In this document: positions 1-7,872 of the stretch, in pieces
Position numbering within the stretch: the stretch's first letter is position 1
How the letters are laid out: each line of letters begins with the position of its first letter
The notes under the pieces: model-generated
The model's input: the letters and a program-made list of their open reading frames with translations, nothing else
Database searches by the model: none
What the model was told of the DNA's origin: nothing
Translations under genes and position numbers: made by a program
Assembly (NCBI RefSeq): GCF_000484695.1
Contig: NZ_AXVR01000003.1
Coordinates: 62,001-126,000, forward strand
Direction: 5' to 3'
Length of the DNA stretch: 64,000 nucleotides
Source of the DNA: Salinispora cortesiana
GTDB lineage: Bacteria; Actinomycetota; Actinomycetes; Mycobacteriales; Micromonosporaceae

Positions 1-1236
1 CGGACCGCACTGCCGGCCCTGCGGCACATCGTGATGATGGATGACGGGAACTCCGATGACCCCGGTGCCGGACTGCGCGCCTGGCGGTCCCAGGCGAGCG
101 AGGCCACACCCGAGCACCGGTGCGGACCGCACGACGCCGTCTTGCAGATCTACACCAGCGGTACGACCGGTAATCCCAAGGGCGTAGTGCTGGCGCACCG
201 CAGCTTTTTCACTCTGCCGGCCGCCATGCGCGACGCCGGGGTCGACTGGCTCGACTGGCGACCGGAGGACGTCAATTTGATCTCATTACCAGGGCTGGTA
301 ATCGCGGGTATGGGCTGGTTCATGCACGGCTTCAACGCCGGCGCGACGAACGTCGTGATGCGAATGTACCTGCCGCAGGACGCCGTACGGCTCATCGTTC
401 GGCACCGGGTCACGACGACCTTTGCCGCGCCGGCGATGCTGGCGATGATGCTTGATGAGCGGGGCGTCGGCCCGCACACGTTCACGTCGATGCGCAAGGT
501 GGCCTACGGAGCGGCGCCCATCTCCACCGGACTGTTGCAGCGCTGCCTGGAGATCTTCGACTGCGAATTCGCGCAAATCTACGCCAGCACCGAGACGGGC
601 AGTGTCGCGGTCTGCCTGCCGCCGTCGGACCATGTTCCGGGCAGCCCGCTACTGAAGGCCGCTGGACGGGCCTGCCCCGGCACCGAGGTGAAGATCGTCG
701 ATCGAGCGGGAAGTAGGGTCCCGCCGGGGCAGATCGGCGAGGTCTGCGTCCTTACCCCAGCGCGGATGCTGGGCTACTGGAACATGCCGGACGCCACCGC
801 GCGCACGCTGGTGGGCGATTGGTTGCACATGGGTGATGCCGGTTACCTCGACGAGAACGGCTACCTGTTCCTCGGCGATCGGATCAACGACACCATCATC
901 GTGGCAGGGCAGAACATCTATCCGGCCGAGATCGAGAAGGAACTCGGCGACCACCCCGCTGTGGTCGACGTGGCGGTGGTGGGGGCGGCGCATTCCCGAT
1001 GGGGCGAGGCCGTTCACGCCTGTCTTGTGCTCCGGCCGGGCACCTGCGTCACGCCGCGGCAGTTGGCGGTCTTCCTGCAAGGGCGAATCGCCGACTACAA
1101 GATTCCTGTCGAGTACCACTTCGTGACCAAGCTTCCCCGTAATCCGTCCGGCAAACTTCTCCGTCGAGTCGTCCGGGAGCGACTAGCGGAGCAGATCCGT
1201 CCGGCGGCGGCGGCTGCGGCGGCGAAGGGAGAATAA
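1..1236 (+). CDS. Acyl-AMP ligase / acyl-CoA synthetase, 5'-partial
   Basis: The frame is already open at base 1, so the gene starts left of the window and 411 C-terminal residues are visible. It is an ANL-superfamily adenylating enzyme, which activates a carboxylic acid as acyl-AMP and passes it to CoA or a carrier. Seen: P-loop TSGTTGNPKG about residue 52 of the visible part, acceptor stretch YASTETG, hinge region GDRINDTIIVAGQNIYP, and the C-terminal catalytic lysine in PSGKLLRR. The hinge wording resembles fatty acyl ligases more than NRPS adenylation domains. One base separates its TAA from the next GTG, and the thioesterases that follow suggest the tail of a polyketide or peptide cluster. 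The substrate cannot be read from sequence. Confidence 0.9.
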   Translation, partial: RTALPALRHIVMMDDGNSDDPGAGLRAWRSQASEATPEHRCGPHDAVLQIYTSGTTGNPKGVVLAHRSFFTLPAAMRDAGVDWLDWRPEDVNLISLPGLVIAGMGWFMHGFNAGATNVVMRMYLPQDAVRLIVRHRVTTTFAAPAMLAMMLDERGVGPHTFTSMRKVAYGAAPISTGLLQRCLEIFDCEFAQIYASTETGSVAVCLPPSDHVPGSPLLKAAGRACPGTEVKIVDRAGSRVPPGQIGEVCVLTPARMLGYWNMPDATARTLVGDWLHMGDAGYLDENGYLFLGDRINDTIIVAGQNIYPAEIEKELGDHPAVVDVAVVGAAHSRWGEAVHACLVLRPGTCVTPRQLAVFLQGRIADYKIPVEYHFVTKLPRNPSGKLLRRVVRERLAEQIRPAAAAAAAKGE

Positions 1237-1237
1237 C

Positions 1238-2233
1238 GTGTCCATCGATCCCACCTTCGGTGTCCTGCTCCCAAGCCGGGAACAGGTGATCCTCGGGAAA
1301 CTATCCATGCCCGAGCTCGTCGACCTCGCCCGTCGGGCCGAGGAACTCGGCTTCGACTCAGTCTGGGTCGGCGACTCGTTGGTCGCCCGACCCCGATTGG
1401 ATCCGTTGATAGTGCTGGCCGCGGCCAGTACGGCGACCAGCCGGGTCACCCTCGGCACGGCTGCGTTGACGCCCGCCCTGCGGCATCCGGTCATCGGCGC
1501 AAGCATGATCAGCAGCCTCGACCACGCCTGTGGCGGCCGACTCACCCTCGGCCTTGGTTCGGGCTTTCCCATTCCCGAGACGGAGGACGAGTTCGGCCTG
1601 GTCGGTGCGGGGTTCGCCGGACGGGCGGGACGGCTGGACGACATCACCGACCTGTGGCGAACCGCGTGGCATAGCGGATCGGATGGCGCGCCAGCCGACT
1701 TCGCCGGCAGATACTGGCAGGCCACCGGGCTGAACCGCCTGCCCTCGCCGCACCGGCCCGGTGGCCCGCCGCTATGGTTGGCCAGCAGTGACACTCCCAA
1801 GGTCCTGCGCAGGGTCGCCCGCCGCTACGACGGCTGGTTGCCGTTTCTGCCGACAGCCGACAGCTACGCGGCGGCCTGGCAATCGATCGTCGGGCTCTGC
1901 GCCGAGGCCGGTCGCCCTGCCGACGCGGTCGCCCCCGGGTTGTACGCGACGCTCACCGTGAACGACGACCCGGAAGCGGCGCGGACGGAGCTCGAGGACT
2001 ACGTGCAGCGCTACTACGGGCGGTCGCTGGAAGCGATGATGCAGATCCAGGCGTACGGCTGGGGTAGCGCGGCAGCCTGTGTGCAGTGGCTGCGCGGCTA
2101 CCTGCGCGCCGGCGCGCGACATGTGGTGATCCGGATCGGCTCCCTGGATGCGGTGTCCCAGCTCGAACGCGTCGGTGCCGAGTTGCTGCCGGCGCTGCGG
2201 GCTGTCGCCGGCGAGCCGGCCGTGTCCTTGTAG
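1238..2233 (+). CDS. LLM-class (luciferase-like, probably F420-dependent) oxidoreductase
   Basis: 331 residues, the usual length for a luciferase-like monooxygenase with a TIM barrel. Seen: first barrel strand FGVLLPSRE, then ELGFDSVWVGDS, RVTLGTAALTPALRHP and the cofactor-binding strand LTLGLGSGFP. The GTG start lies one base after the upstream stop, with gaaggga as ribosome site, so it is co-expressed with the ligase. In this family the flavin or F420 cofactor drives oxidation or reduction of a small molecule. Actinomycete members are usually F420-linked, but the cofactor is not decidable here. Inferred role: tailoring step of the cluster entering from the left. Confidence 0.9.
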   Translation: MSIDPTFGVLLPSREQVILGKLSMPELVDLARRAEELGFDSVWVGDSLVARPRLDPLIVLAAASTATSRVTLGTAALTPALRHPVIGASMISSLDHACGGRLTLGLGSGFPIPETEDEFGLVGAGFAGRAGRLDDITDLWRTAWHSGSDGAPADFAGRYWQATGLNRLPSPHRPGGPPLWLASSDTPKVLRRVARRYDGWLPFLPTADSYAAAWQSIVGLCAEAGRPADAVAPGLYATLTVNDDPEAARTELEDYVQRYYGRSLEAMMQIQAYGWGSAAACVQWLRGYLRAGARHVVIRIGSLDAVSQLERVGAELLPALRAVAGEPAVSL

Positions 2234-2251
2234 GCGACACCAGGAGGAGTC

Positions 2252-3040
2252 ATGACCGTGCAGATCACAACGATGTCGTCGGCTGGTTCCTGGCTGCATC
2301 CGCTGGAGCCAGGGGCGTCGGCCAGGATCCGCCTGATCTTGTTCCCGCACGCTGGCAGCGGAGCACTCTCCTACCACGACTGGGACAACCTGCTACCCAG
2401 CGACGTCGCGCCGCAGGCGATTACGCTGCCCGGGCGGCACAGCCGGCGTGGTGAGGCGTCCTACGACAGGCGCGAGCCGTTGATGGACGCCCTGTACGAG
2501 GCGATCGTCGCCGATCTGGACGACCGACCGTACGGCTTTTTCGGACACTCTCTGGGGGCGCAACTCGCGTATCAGCTAACGCAACGAATCGAGAGGGCCG
2601 GGGATCCGGGACCGTTGATGCTCGGCATGTCGGGCTGGGCGCCGAAGGGATTCTTCACACCGACCGAGGATCAGAGCCGCATGGCCGAGCCGGAGATCAT
2701 CGAGTGGATCAAAAAGCTTGGCTCCGTACCTGCCGAGATCTACGACGACCCGCAGATGCTGGCCCTCGCCTTGCCCGCGCTCCGGGCCGATCTCGCGATT
2801 TTTGCTCAGTACATCGACGATGACACCGGGGTGGGATGTCCGATCGCGTCGTACGGCGGAACTGCGGACCTGTTGATGGAGCGGCCCGACGCGATGAACT
2901 CGTGGCGTGGCCGGACCCCCCACTATCTGGGCAACCGTGAGTATCCTGGTGGACACTTCTACATCGATGACCATGCCCTTGCCGTAACCTCTGATGTAGT
3001 ACAGCACCTGTATCGGTTGGAAGCGGCGGCAAGCCGCTGA
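2252..3040 (+). CDS. Type II thioesterase (alpha/beta hydrolase)
   Basis: 262 residues. Type II thioesterases clear stalled or wrongly primed acyl groups from PKS and NRPS carrier proteins. Seen: oxyanion-side LFPHAGSG near residue 30, nucleophile Ser in GHSLGA at about residue 98, and catalytic His in GGHFYIDDH at about residue 233, in the family's normal order. Start ATG follows caggagg by a good spacing. It sits 18 bases after the monooxygenase gene and before a hotdog thioesterase. Its presence is the best sign that the operon belongs to a carrier-protein assembly line lying mostly outside the window. Confidence 0.92.
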   Translation: MTVQITTMSSAGSWLHPLEPGASARIRLILFPHAGSGALSYHDWDNLLPSDVAPQAITLPGRHSRRGEASYDRREPLMDALYEAIVADLDDRPYGFFGHSLGAQLAYQLTQRIERAGDPGPLMLGMSGWAPKGFFTPTEDQSRMAEPEIIEWIKKLGSVPAEIYDDPQMLALALPALRADLAIFAQYIDDDTGVGCPIASYGGTADLLMERPDAMNSWRGRTPHYLGNREYPGGHFYIDDHALAVTSDVVQHLYRLEAAASR

Positions 3041-3118
3041 CGCCCATAAGCCGCCGTCTGATTTGGGCCTACTGTCGCCGACGGCAGGCCCCACTGCCTG
3101 TTCGAACAGGAGGAGTCA

Positions 3119-3553
3119 ATGTCAGCTCGGTCCCTTACCGAGGCTGCCGTGCGCCAGATGATGCCGTTTGCCACGACGCTTGACATGCGGTTCGACCAGC
3201 TCGACCCGGATGAGGTGACTGGCCGACTGACATGGGCGCCGTCACTCTGTACAGCGGGTGGGGTGATGCACGGAGGTGTCCTGGTCTCGCTCGCCGATTC
3301 AGTCGCAGGCGTGTGCGCGTACCTGAACCTACCGCCCGCGGCGATGACGACGACGATCGAGCTGAAGACCAACTTCTTCGCCGGGGTGCGGCGGGGGGTG
3401 GTGCGAGCGACGGCGCGTCCGATACACATTGGCCGAAGCGTCATCGTCGTGCAGACCGATCTCGAGCAGCCGGCTGACGAGGGCTCGATCGGGACCGGCA
3501 CCACACCGGTCCGGGTCGGGATGGTGACGCAGTCGCAGATCGTGCTCGGCTAG
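3119..3553 (+). CDS. PaaI/YdiI-type hotdog thioesterase
   Basis: 144 residues with the hotdog-fold pattern of acyl-CoA or acyl-ACP thioesterases: LDPDEVTGRLTW strand, then HGGVLVSLADSVAGV, where the conserved His-Gly-Gly and the following Asp sit on the long central helix, and the strand TIELKTNFF. The ATG is preceded by an excellent caggagga site. It is the last gene of the left-hand operon: a perfect hairpin begins at its stop codon. A biosynthetic thioesterase working on the same pathway as the upstream ligase is likely; the acyl substrate is unknown. Confidence 0.85.
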   Translation: MSARSLTEAAVRQMMPFATTLDMRFDQLDPDEVTGRLTWAPSLCTAGGVMHGGVLVSLADSVAGVCAYLNLPPAAMTTTIELKTNFFAGVRRGVVRATARPIHIGRSVIVVQTDLEQPADEGSIGTGTTPVRVGMVTQSQIVLG

Positions 3554-3587
3554 GTGCGGCGTCACCCGATCGGGCGTGACGCCGCAC
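3554..3587 (+). terminator. Hairpin terminator after the biosynthetic operon
   Basis: Perfect 12-bp inverted repeat (GTGCGGCGTCAC ... GTGACGCCGCAC) with a 10-nt interior, starting at the last base of the TAG stop of the hotdog thioesterase gene. There is no T-run, as is common for actinomycete terminators. It may also stop the converging NTF2-like transcript. Confidence 0.7.
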
Positions 3588-3825
3588 GGCAGGTGCTGCC
3601 GCAGGGTCGCCAGCGAGCCCGCTCGGTGATGTGGTGCCGACGGGGGCGACAGGCGGCGCACCCCGTGAGGTCGTGACGAGAAGGCGTACGCCGCTCTGTT
3701 CCGACAAAACCCGCTTCCTACTGTCCGCAGGCCCGGCCGGGGGATCAGGGCCAACGCCGTGTAGGCACCGACCCGAACCCCCAAGCGGTACGCGCTGGAC
3801 CGCTGAGCCTGCGGTCGCTGCATGG

Positions 3826-4197
3826 TCAGCTGCTGGCAGGCACCCGGTCAAGGAAGCCGTACACCGCGGACAGCTGTCCGTCGTCATTGGTCCTGACCAC
3901 GTCGAAGCCCACGGCAACGGGCTCAGCTGCCCCGGCAGGGGCAAGGTTCCAGGTGAAACGGGCAATGTCGTGGTGGGCGTCAACCTGCCCGGCCAGGGTG
4001 AACGTCATGCCCGCGAACTGCTCCCGAGCGGCCCCGATCAGCGCGTTGATCGCTTCGTGCCCGCTGACGCTGGCCAGCGGGTCCGTGTACGTTGCGTTCT
4101 CGGCCCAGACGTCGCGAATCTTCTCGGCCCGGCGGTCGGCATCTGACTCGTTCCAGATGTCGATGTAGCGCTCGACGGTGTTGGTGAGGTCACTCAT
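3826..4197 (-). CDS. NTF2-like / SnoaL-like protein
   Basis: 123 residues from the ATG at 4197, chosen because a GAGGAGC ribosome site lies just upstream; an in-frame upstream ATG at 4284 has none. The pattern is of a SnoaL/NTF2-like cone-fold protein: an N-terminal helix VERYIDIWNESDADRRAEKI, then WAENATYTDPLASVSGHEAI and the strands FTLAGQVDAHHDIARFTWNL and VGFDVVRTNDDGQLSAVYGF. Members are cyclases, isomerases or proteins of unknown role, so no reaction is assigned. It is divergent from the fabI-like operon and shares that 217-bp regulatory region. Confidence 0.85.
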   Translation of the reverse strand: MSDLTNTVERYIDIWNESDADRRAEKIRDVWAENATYTDPLASVSGHEAINALIGAAREQFAGMTFTLAGQVDAHHDIARFTWNLAPAGAAEPVAVGFDVVRTNDDGQLSAVYGFLDRVPASS

Positions 4198-4267
4198 GAC
4201 TGCGGCTCCTCTTCGGGTGCGAAAGCCACGCTCTCGTGGCACGTGACTCCTAGAGATTCGCACCTTG

Positions 4268-4307
4268 GTCGACGCACCGTCCATTATGCGTCAGGTAATG
4301 CGTCGAC
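4268..4307. repeat. 9-bp inverted repeat in the divergent promoter region
   Basis: GTCGACGCA at 4268-4276 and its exact reverse complement TGCGTCGAC at 4299-4307, separated by 22 nt. The spacer contains the 19-bp element at 4281. Position between two divergent genes suggests a regulator site. No promoter hexamers are clear enough to call. Confidence 0.45.
4281..4299 (+). promoter_or_regulatory. Candidate operator, copy 1 (shared with 6608)
   Basis: CCATTATGCGTCAGGTAAT. The same element with 16 of 19 identical bases recurs at 6608-6626 in front of the membrane-protein gene. It contains an ATTA...TAAT inverted core. It lies 84 bp upstream of the NTF2-like start and 117 bp upstream of the fabI-like start. 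The MmyB-like regulator encoded in this operon is the natural candidate ligand (inference). Confidence 0.45.
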
Positions 4308-4415
4308 CCTGACCCATCAGCGCTCTGTCAACCGATCGTCAGTGCGGGCTGGCACAGTCTGGGACCGTCGGTGGATCAAATCCCTGGCTCGCTATCGAAT
4401 CGACCGGGAGTTGCC

Positions 4416-5240
4416 GTGTTGCTGACCGGAAAAAAGCTACTGATCACGGGTGTGTTGACCAAACGCTCCATCGCCTTCAGCGCCGCGCAACTCGCGCAGC
4501 AGGAGGGTGCGGAGGTCGTCCTGACCAGCTTTGGACGGGCGCTTCCCATCACGCGCCGGATCGCCGAAGACCTGCCGCGACCGTGTGAGGTGTGGGAGCT
4601 CGACCTCACCCAGCCGGATCAGCTCGCGGGGGTGGCTGACAAGCTGAACGCTGGGTGGGGCGAGCTGGATGGCTTGCTGCATGCCGTCGCCTTCGCACCC
4701 GCCTCCGCCCTGGACGGAAACTTCCTGCACACCTCATGGGATGACGTCGCCCGCGTGATGCAGGTGTCGACATACTCGTTCCCGGCGCTCACCCGCGCCT
4801 GCGCCCCGCTACTGGCGGCCGCCGGTGGTGGCTCGGTGGTGGGTCTCGATTTCGATGCCAGTCAGGCTTGGCCTGGCTACGACTGGATGGGAGTGGCGAA
4901 GGCCGGCCTGGAGAGTTGCTGCCGCTATCTCGCCCATGCCCTCGGTCCGCAGGGCACCCGGGTCAACCTCGTGGCCGCCGGACCACTGCGGACCAGGGCC
5001 GCGACCGCAATCGGGGCGTTTGACGTCCTGAAGGACACGTGGACGCAGCGGTCTCCATTGCCCTGGAACGAGACGGACGCGACGCCGGTGGGACGGGCTG
5101 TGTGCGCCCTGTGGTCAGACTGGATGCCGGCGGTCACGGGGGAGGTGCTTCATGTCGACGGAGGACTGCACGCCGTGGCTACTGCCGTACCCCGAGACGC
5201 TGATCGTCCCGCCCGGCAGGCTGCCATGGTGGTGAACTGA
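4416..5240 (+). CDS. fabI: Enoyl-[acyl-carrier-protein] reductase, FabI/InhA type
   Basis: 274 residues from the GTG at 4416, which has a gggag site five bases upstream and gives the N-terminus expected for InhA (LLTGKKLLITG). NADH-dependent reduction of the trans-2-enoyl thioester, the last step of a fatty-acid elongation cycle. Seen: SIAFSAAQLAQQEGA after the dinucleotide loop, catalytic YDWMGVAK (Tyr-x6-Lys), NLVAAGPLRT, and near the end WMPAVTGEVLHVDGG. It is closer to mycobacterial InhA than to E. coli FabI. Its stop overlaps the next start by one base. The position beside a biosynthetic cluster, with its own regulator, leaves open a second-copy or self-resistance role. Confidence 0.85.
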   Translation: MLLTGKKLLITGVLTKRSIAFSAAQLAQQEGAEVVLTSFGRALPITRRIAEDLPRPCEVWELDLTQPDQLAGVADKLNAGWGELDGLLHAVAFAPASALDGNFLHTSWDDVARVMQVSTYSFPALTRACAPLLAAAGGGSVVGLDFDASQAWPGYDWMGVAKAGLESCCRYLAHALGPQGTRVNLVAAGPLRTRAATAIGAFDVLKDTWTQRSPLPWNETDATPVGRAVCALWSDWMPAVTGEVLHVDGGLHAVATAVPRDADRPARQAAMVVN

Positions 5241-5713
5241 TGCGGCGGTTGGCAAGTCCCGACGCGTTGCCGGACTTGCTGGGCGTGGAGTTGGGGGCGA
5301 CGTCGTGGCGGAACATGGAGCAGGCCGCGACAGATCGATTCGCCGAGCTGACCGGAGACCGGCAGTGGATCCACACAGATGCTTTCCGGGCCGCGGCCGG
5401 ACCGTTCGGCGGGCCGGTCGTGCACGGCTTCCACCTGGTGGCTATGGTGCCCGCGATGCTCGACGAGGTGCTTGAGGTCGGCGGCGTTGACCATGTACTG
5501 AACAAGGGGGTGGAACGGGTGCGATTCGCCTCGCCGGTCCCCGTCGGCTGTCGGATTCGGGGACGGGTCCGGGTGGCGTCCGCGCGGGCCCGACCCCGGC
5601 GGTATTGGGAAGCGGTCCACCAGGTGAACGTTGAGCGGGAGGGAGGGACCGTGCCGGTCTGCACCGTCACCGTCACCTATCTGTATCGAGAGCAGGAAAC
5701 GCGTTTTCAGTAA
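5240..5713 (+). CDS. MaoC/NodN-like hydratase-fold protein
   Basis: 157 residues, single hotdog domain of the MaoC-like dehydratase group. Seen: AELTGDRQWIHTD near residue 35, where the Asp and His of the hydratase active site lie, then FGGPVVHGFHLVAM on the hotdog helix, and strands VERVRFASPVPVG and CTVTVTYLYRE. Family members hydrate enoyl-CoA or dehydrate 3-hydroxyacyl thioesters. It overlaps the enoyl reductase gene by one base (TGATG), so the pair could carry out dehydration followed by reduction on one acyl thioester. That pairing is inferred from order alone. Confidence 0.85.
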   Translation: MRRLASPDALPDLLGVELGATSWRNMEQAATDRFAELTGDRQWIHTDAFRAAAGPFGGPVVHGFHLVAMVPAMLDEVLEVGGVDHVLNKGVERVRFASPVPVGCRIRGRVRVASARARPRRYWEAVHQVNVEREGGTVPVCTVTVTYLYREQETRFQ

Positions 5714-5732
5714 GGTCGTTACCTGTGGGGTA

Positions 5733-6578
5733 ATGGACAGCAACGGGTCGGCTACGCACAATAGCCGGGTGACTGTCACCGTAACGAGGCCCGCCGTTGG
5801 CGAGATGTTGCGGGACTGGCGCCGTCGGCGACGGCTCAGCCAGCTCGAGCTCTCCATCCGGGCGGACATCTCCACCCGGCACCTCAGCTTCCTCGAGACC
5901 GGCCGCTCGACGCCGAGTCGGGAGATGGTGTTGCAGCTGGCCGACCGTCTGGACCTTGCGCTGCGAGAGCGGAACCGGCTGCTGTTGGCGGCTGGATACG
6001 CGCCCGTCTATCCAGAGAGCTCGTTGAACGCACCGTCCATGACCGCCATCCGCTCCGCCATTCGTCAAGTGCTCGACGGACATGAGCCGTATCCAGCGGC
6101 GGTTGTCGACCGCGTCTGGAATCTTGTAGACGCCAACGAGAGCCTGTCGGTGCTCACCGATCTGATGGCGCCCTGGCTGCTCGTGCCGCCGGCGAACGTC
6201 CTCCGGGCGAGCCTGCATCCGGAGGGGCTGGCGCCGCACATCGTGAATCTCGGCGAGTGGCGGGCGCACCTGTTGCACCGGCTGAGCCGGCAGGTGGAGT
6301 TCAGTGGCGACCCGGAACTAGCCGACCTTGAGGAGGAGTTGCGCGGCTATCCCGGCGACGAGACCCACGTCGGCAGCCCGGCCGTCAACAGCATCGTGGT
6401 GCCGGTGCGCGTGCGACGAGGCGCCCTGGTGCTCAATCTTTTCACTACCGTGGCAACCTTCGGGACGCCATTGGACGTGACGATCTCCGAGCTGTCAATC
6501 GAGTCATTCTACCCGGCCGACGAGACCACCGCACGAGAATTGAGAAATCGACAGACGGCCCCTCCCGGGATGGTGTAA
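5733..6578 (+). CDS. XRE-family regulator, MmyB-like
   Basis: 281 residues from ATG 5733; GTG 5769 is a possible alternative because neither has a strong ribosome site. The N-terminal XRE helix-turn-helix (LSQLELSIRADISTRHLSFL, about residues 30-50) is followed by a long MmyB-type ligand domain with WNLVDANESLSVL, HPEGLAPHIVNLGEW and the terminal IESFYPADETT. In actinomycetes MmyB-like regulators are typically encoded beside SDR-fold oxidoreductases and the ligand domain is thought to bind fatty-acid-like molecules. The same arrangement occurs here with the fabI-like gene. It probably controls its own operon. Confidence 0.88.
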   Translation: MDSNGSATHNSRVTVTVTRPAVGEMLRDWRRRRRLSQLELSIRADISTRHLSFLETGRSTPSREMVLQLADRLDLALRERNRLLLAAGYAPVYPESSLNAPSMTAIRSAIRQVLDGHEPYPAAVVDRVWNLVDANESLSVLTDLMAPWLLVPPANVLRASLHPEGLAPHIVNLGEWRAHLLHRLSRQVEFSGDPELADLEEELRGYPGDETHVGSPAVNSIVVPVRVRRGALVLNLFTTVATFGTPLDVTISELSIESFYPADETTARELRNRQTAPPGMV

Positions 6579-6607
6579 GTTATTCATTTCGTATGCTTGT
6601 TCCGTTC

Positions 6608-6626
6608 CCATTATCTCTCAGGTAAT
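6608..6626 (+). promoter_or_regulatory. Candidate operator, copy 2 (shared with 4281)
   Basis: CCATTATCTCTCAGGTAAT, identical to the element at 4281-4299 except for the three bases at positions 8-10. It ends 34 bp before the ATG of the membrane-protein gene and starts 29 bp after the regulator's stop codon. Confidence 0.45.
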
Positions 6627-6660
6627 CGACATCGGCAGGCCTGGCTGAGATCGTCGAGGT

Positions 6661-7077
6661 ATGACAGAAAAAACTGCCGCCATGAGTCATGGCACGTTCT
6701 CCGGCAACTCCGACAAGTTCCTCCGGCTGGCGTTGAAGCTTGACGCGATTGTCACCGGGCTCAACGGTCTCGCGTATCTCGTAGCCGCACCCGTGATCGG
6801 TGACCTGTTCGACATGTCCACCGGACTGCTTCGCGGGATCGGGATTTTCCTGACCGTGTTCGGGGTGGCAGTCTGGGTGATTGGCACCCGACCCAATGTC
6901 AGCCGCTCCGCCGCAACGATCGTGGTTCTGATCAATGCCGTGTGGGTCGTGGCCAGCCTCGTCGCCGCGGCGGTCGGATTGGACAGCCCGTCCACCATCG
7001 CCCGGGTATGGATGGTGATGCAGGCTGCGGTGGTCGGGCTCTTCGCCGTGCTGCAGATCATCGGGCTACGAAAGTAA
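6661..7077 (+). CDS. Four-TM integral membrane protein of unknown function
   Basis: 138 residues. A short polar N-terminus is followed by four hydrophobic segments at about residues 31-48, 57-76, 86-106 and 113-134, ending in Lys. I do not recognise the family; the layout resembles small conserved actinobacterial membrane proteins (SPW- or DoxX-like in size only). Start ATG has gagg eight bases upstream. The shared 19-bp element just upstream suggests common control with the fabI-like operon. No catalytic motif is visible. Confidence 0.75.
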   Translation: MTEKTAAMSHGTFSGNSDKFLRLALKLDAIVTGLNGLAYLVAAPVIGDLFDMSTGLLRGIGIFLTVFGVAVWVIGTRPNVSRSAATIVVLINAVWVVASLVAAAVGLDSPSTIARVWMVMQAAVVGLFAVLQIIGLRK

Positions 7078-7400
7078 CGCAGCGAGTGCCAAGCCCGGCC
7101 CTAATCTGGCCCGTCATTAAGGGTTGCCTGGCTTCATGATCGAAGATGTGGAAGTGCCTTCTGTCGGGAATGATCTGACCTCTTGAAGGCCCTGATCGCC
7201 CGTCACGGAAGGCACCTGCCAGGTGAAGACTCGCGCGTGCCGAACCTCGTCCGTTCTGATGGCCCCGTCCCCGTGAAGGGCGTGTATCAGGTGGGCGTAA
7301 TTCGCGTGGCTGGAGCGGCGGCGTGGCCGCGGGGGCGACGGGCGAGGGCCTCCGACCGGAGGGCAGACGCGGCTGAGCAGGCTTCTCTAAGTTCACGCCG
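7078..7400. other. Non-coding stretch with a possible IS remnant
   Basis: No frame in this 323-bp stretch has convincing coding character. The one recognisable structure is the inverted-repeat pair at 7152-7215. Nothing else is seen. Confidence 0.5.
7152..7215. mobile_element. Possible insertion-sequence ends with deleted interior
   Basis: AAGTGCCTTCTGTC at 7152 is matched on the other strand by AGGTGCCTTCCGTGACG ending at 7215. The 8-bp core GTGCCTTC/GAAGGCAC is perfect, and the similarity, with gaps, extends to roughly 20 of 30 positions. The two arms lie nearly head to head with only a few bases between them. This looks like the terminal inverted repeats of an IS that lost its transposase, or a tiny MITE. 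No target duplication was found. Confidence 0.3.
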
Positions 7401-7870
7401 GTGAACACGGAACCTGTCAGCATCGACGGCGTAGCCGGCCCGATTGTCGTCACCACCAACGCCTTCTGGGGCCGCCCCGCCGTCAGCGTTGGCGGAGCGC
7501 CAGCCCCCGGACGGGCAAGCGCCAGTATGCGTTGCCGGCAGTGGCCGGTGGTGCGGTTGAAGCCACTGTACGTAGCCTCTTCGCTGATCCGTACCCGATC
7601 GTGGAGGTCAACGGCGTACGGCATCGGACCGGACCCTCGATCTCGATCGTCCTGCGAGTCCTGGCCCCGCTGCCGATCCTGCTGTTCGCTGTCGGTGGTG
7701 TCGTTGGTGGACTCATCGGAGTGCTGGGCTTCGTGGCGAACTTGGTCATCGCCCGCGGTCGGACTCCATCCGTTGTTAAGGCGCTGATCATGGTTGGCGT
7801 CAGTGTCGTCGCGTACGTCCTCTGGCTCGCCATCGCCGTTGCGGTGCGTGGAGCGGCCAGCCCGAGTTAG
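7401..7870 (+). pseudogene. Two-TM membrane protein gene with a frameshift
   Basis: The frame from GTG 7401 gives a protein-like N-terminus (SIDGVAGPIVVTTNAFWGRP, then AVSVGGAPAP) and then turns to nonsense. The coding sense continues in another frame from about 7511 (TGKRQYALPAVAGGAVEATV, FADPYPIVEVNGVRHRTGP, then two TM segments at the end) to the TAG at 7868. Adding one base in the CCCCC run at 7504-7508 joins both parts into a continuous 156-residue protein. This is either a single-base deletion in the genome or a homopolymer sequencing error. Function unknown; the N-terminal beta-rich part would lie outside the membrane anchor. Confidence 0.65.
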
Positions 7871-7872
7871 CG

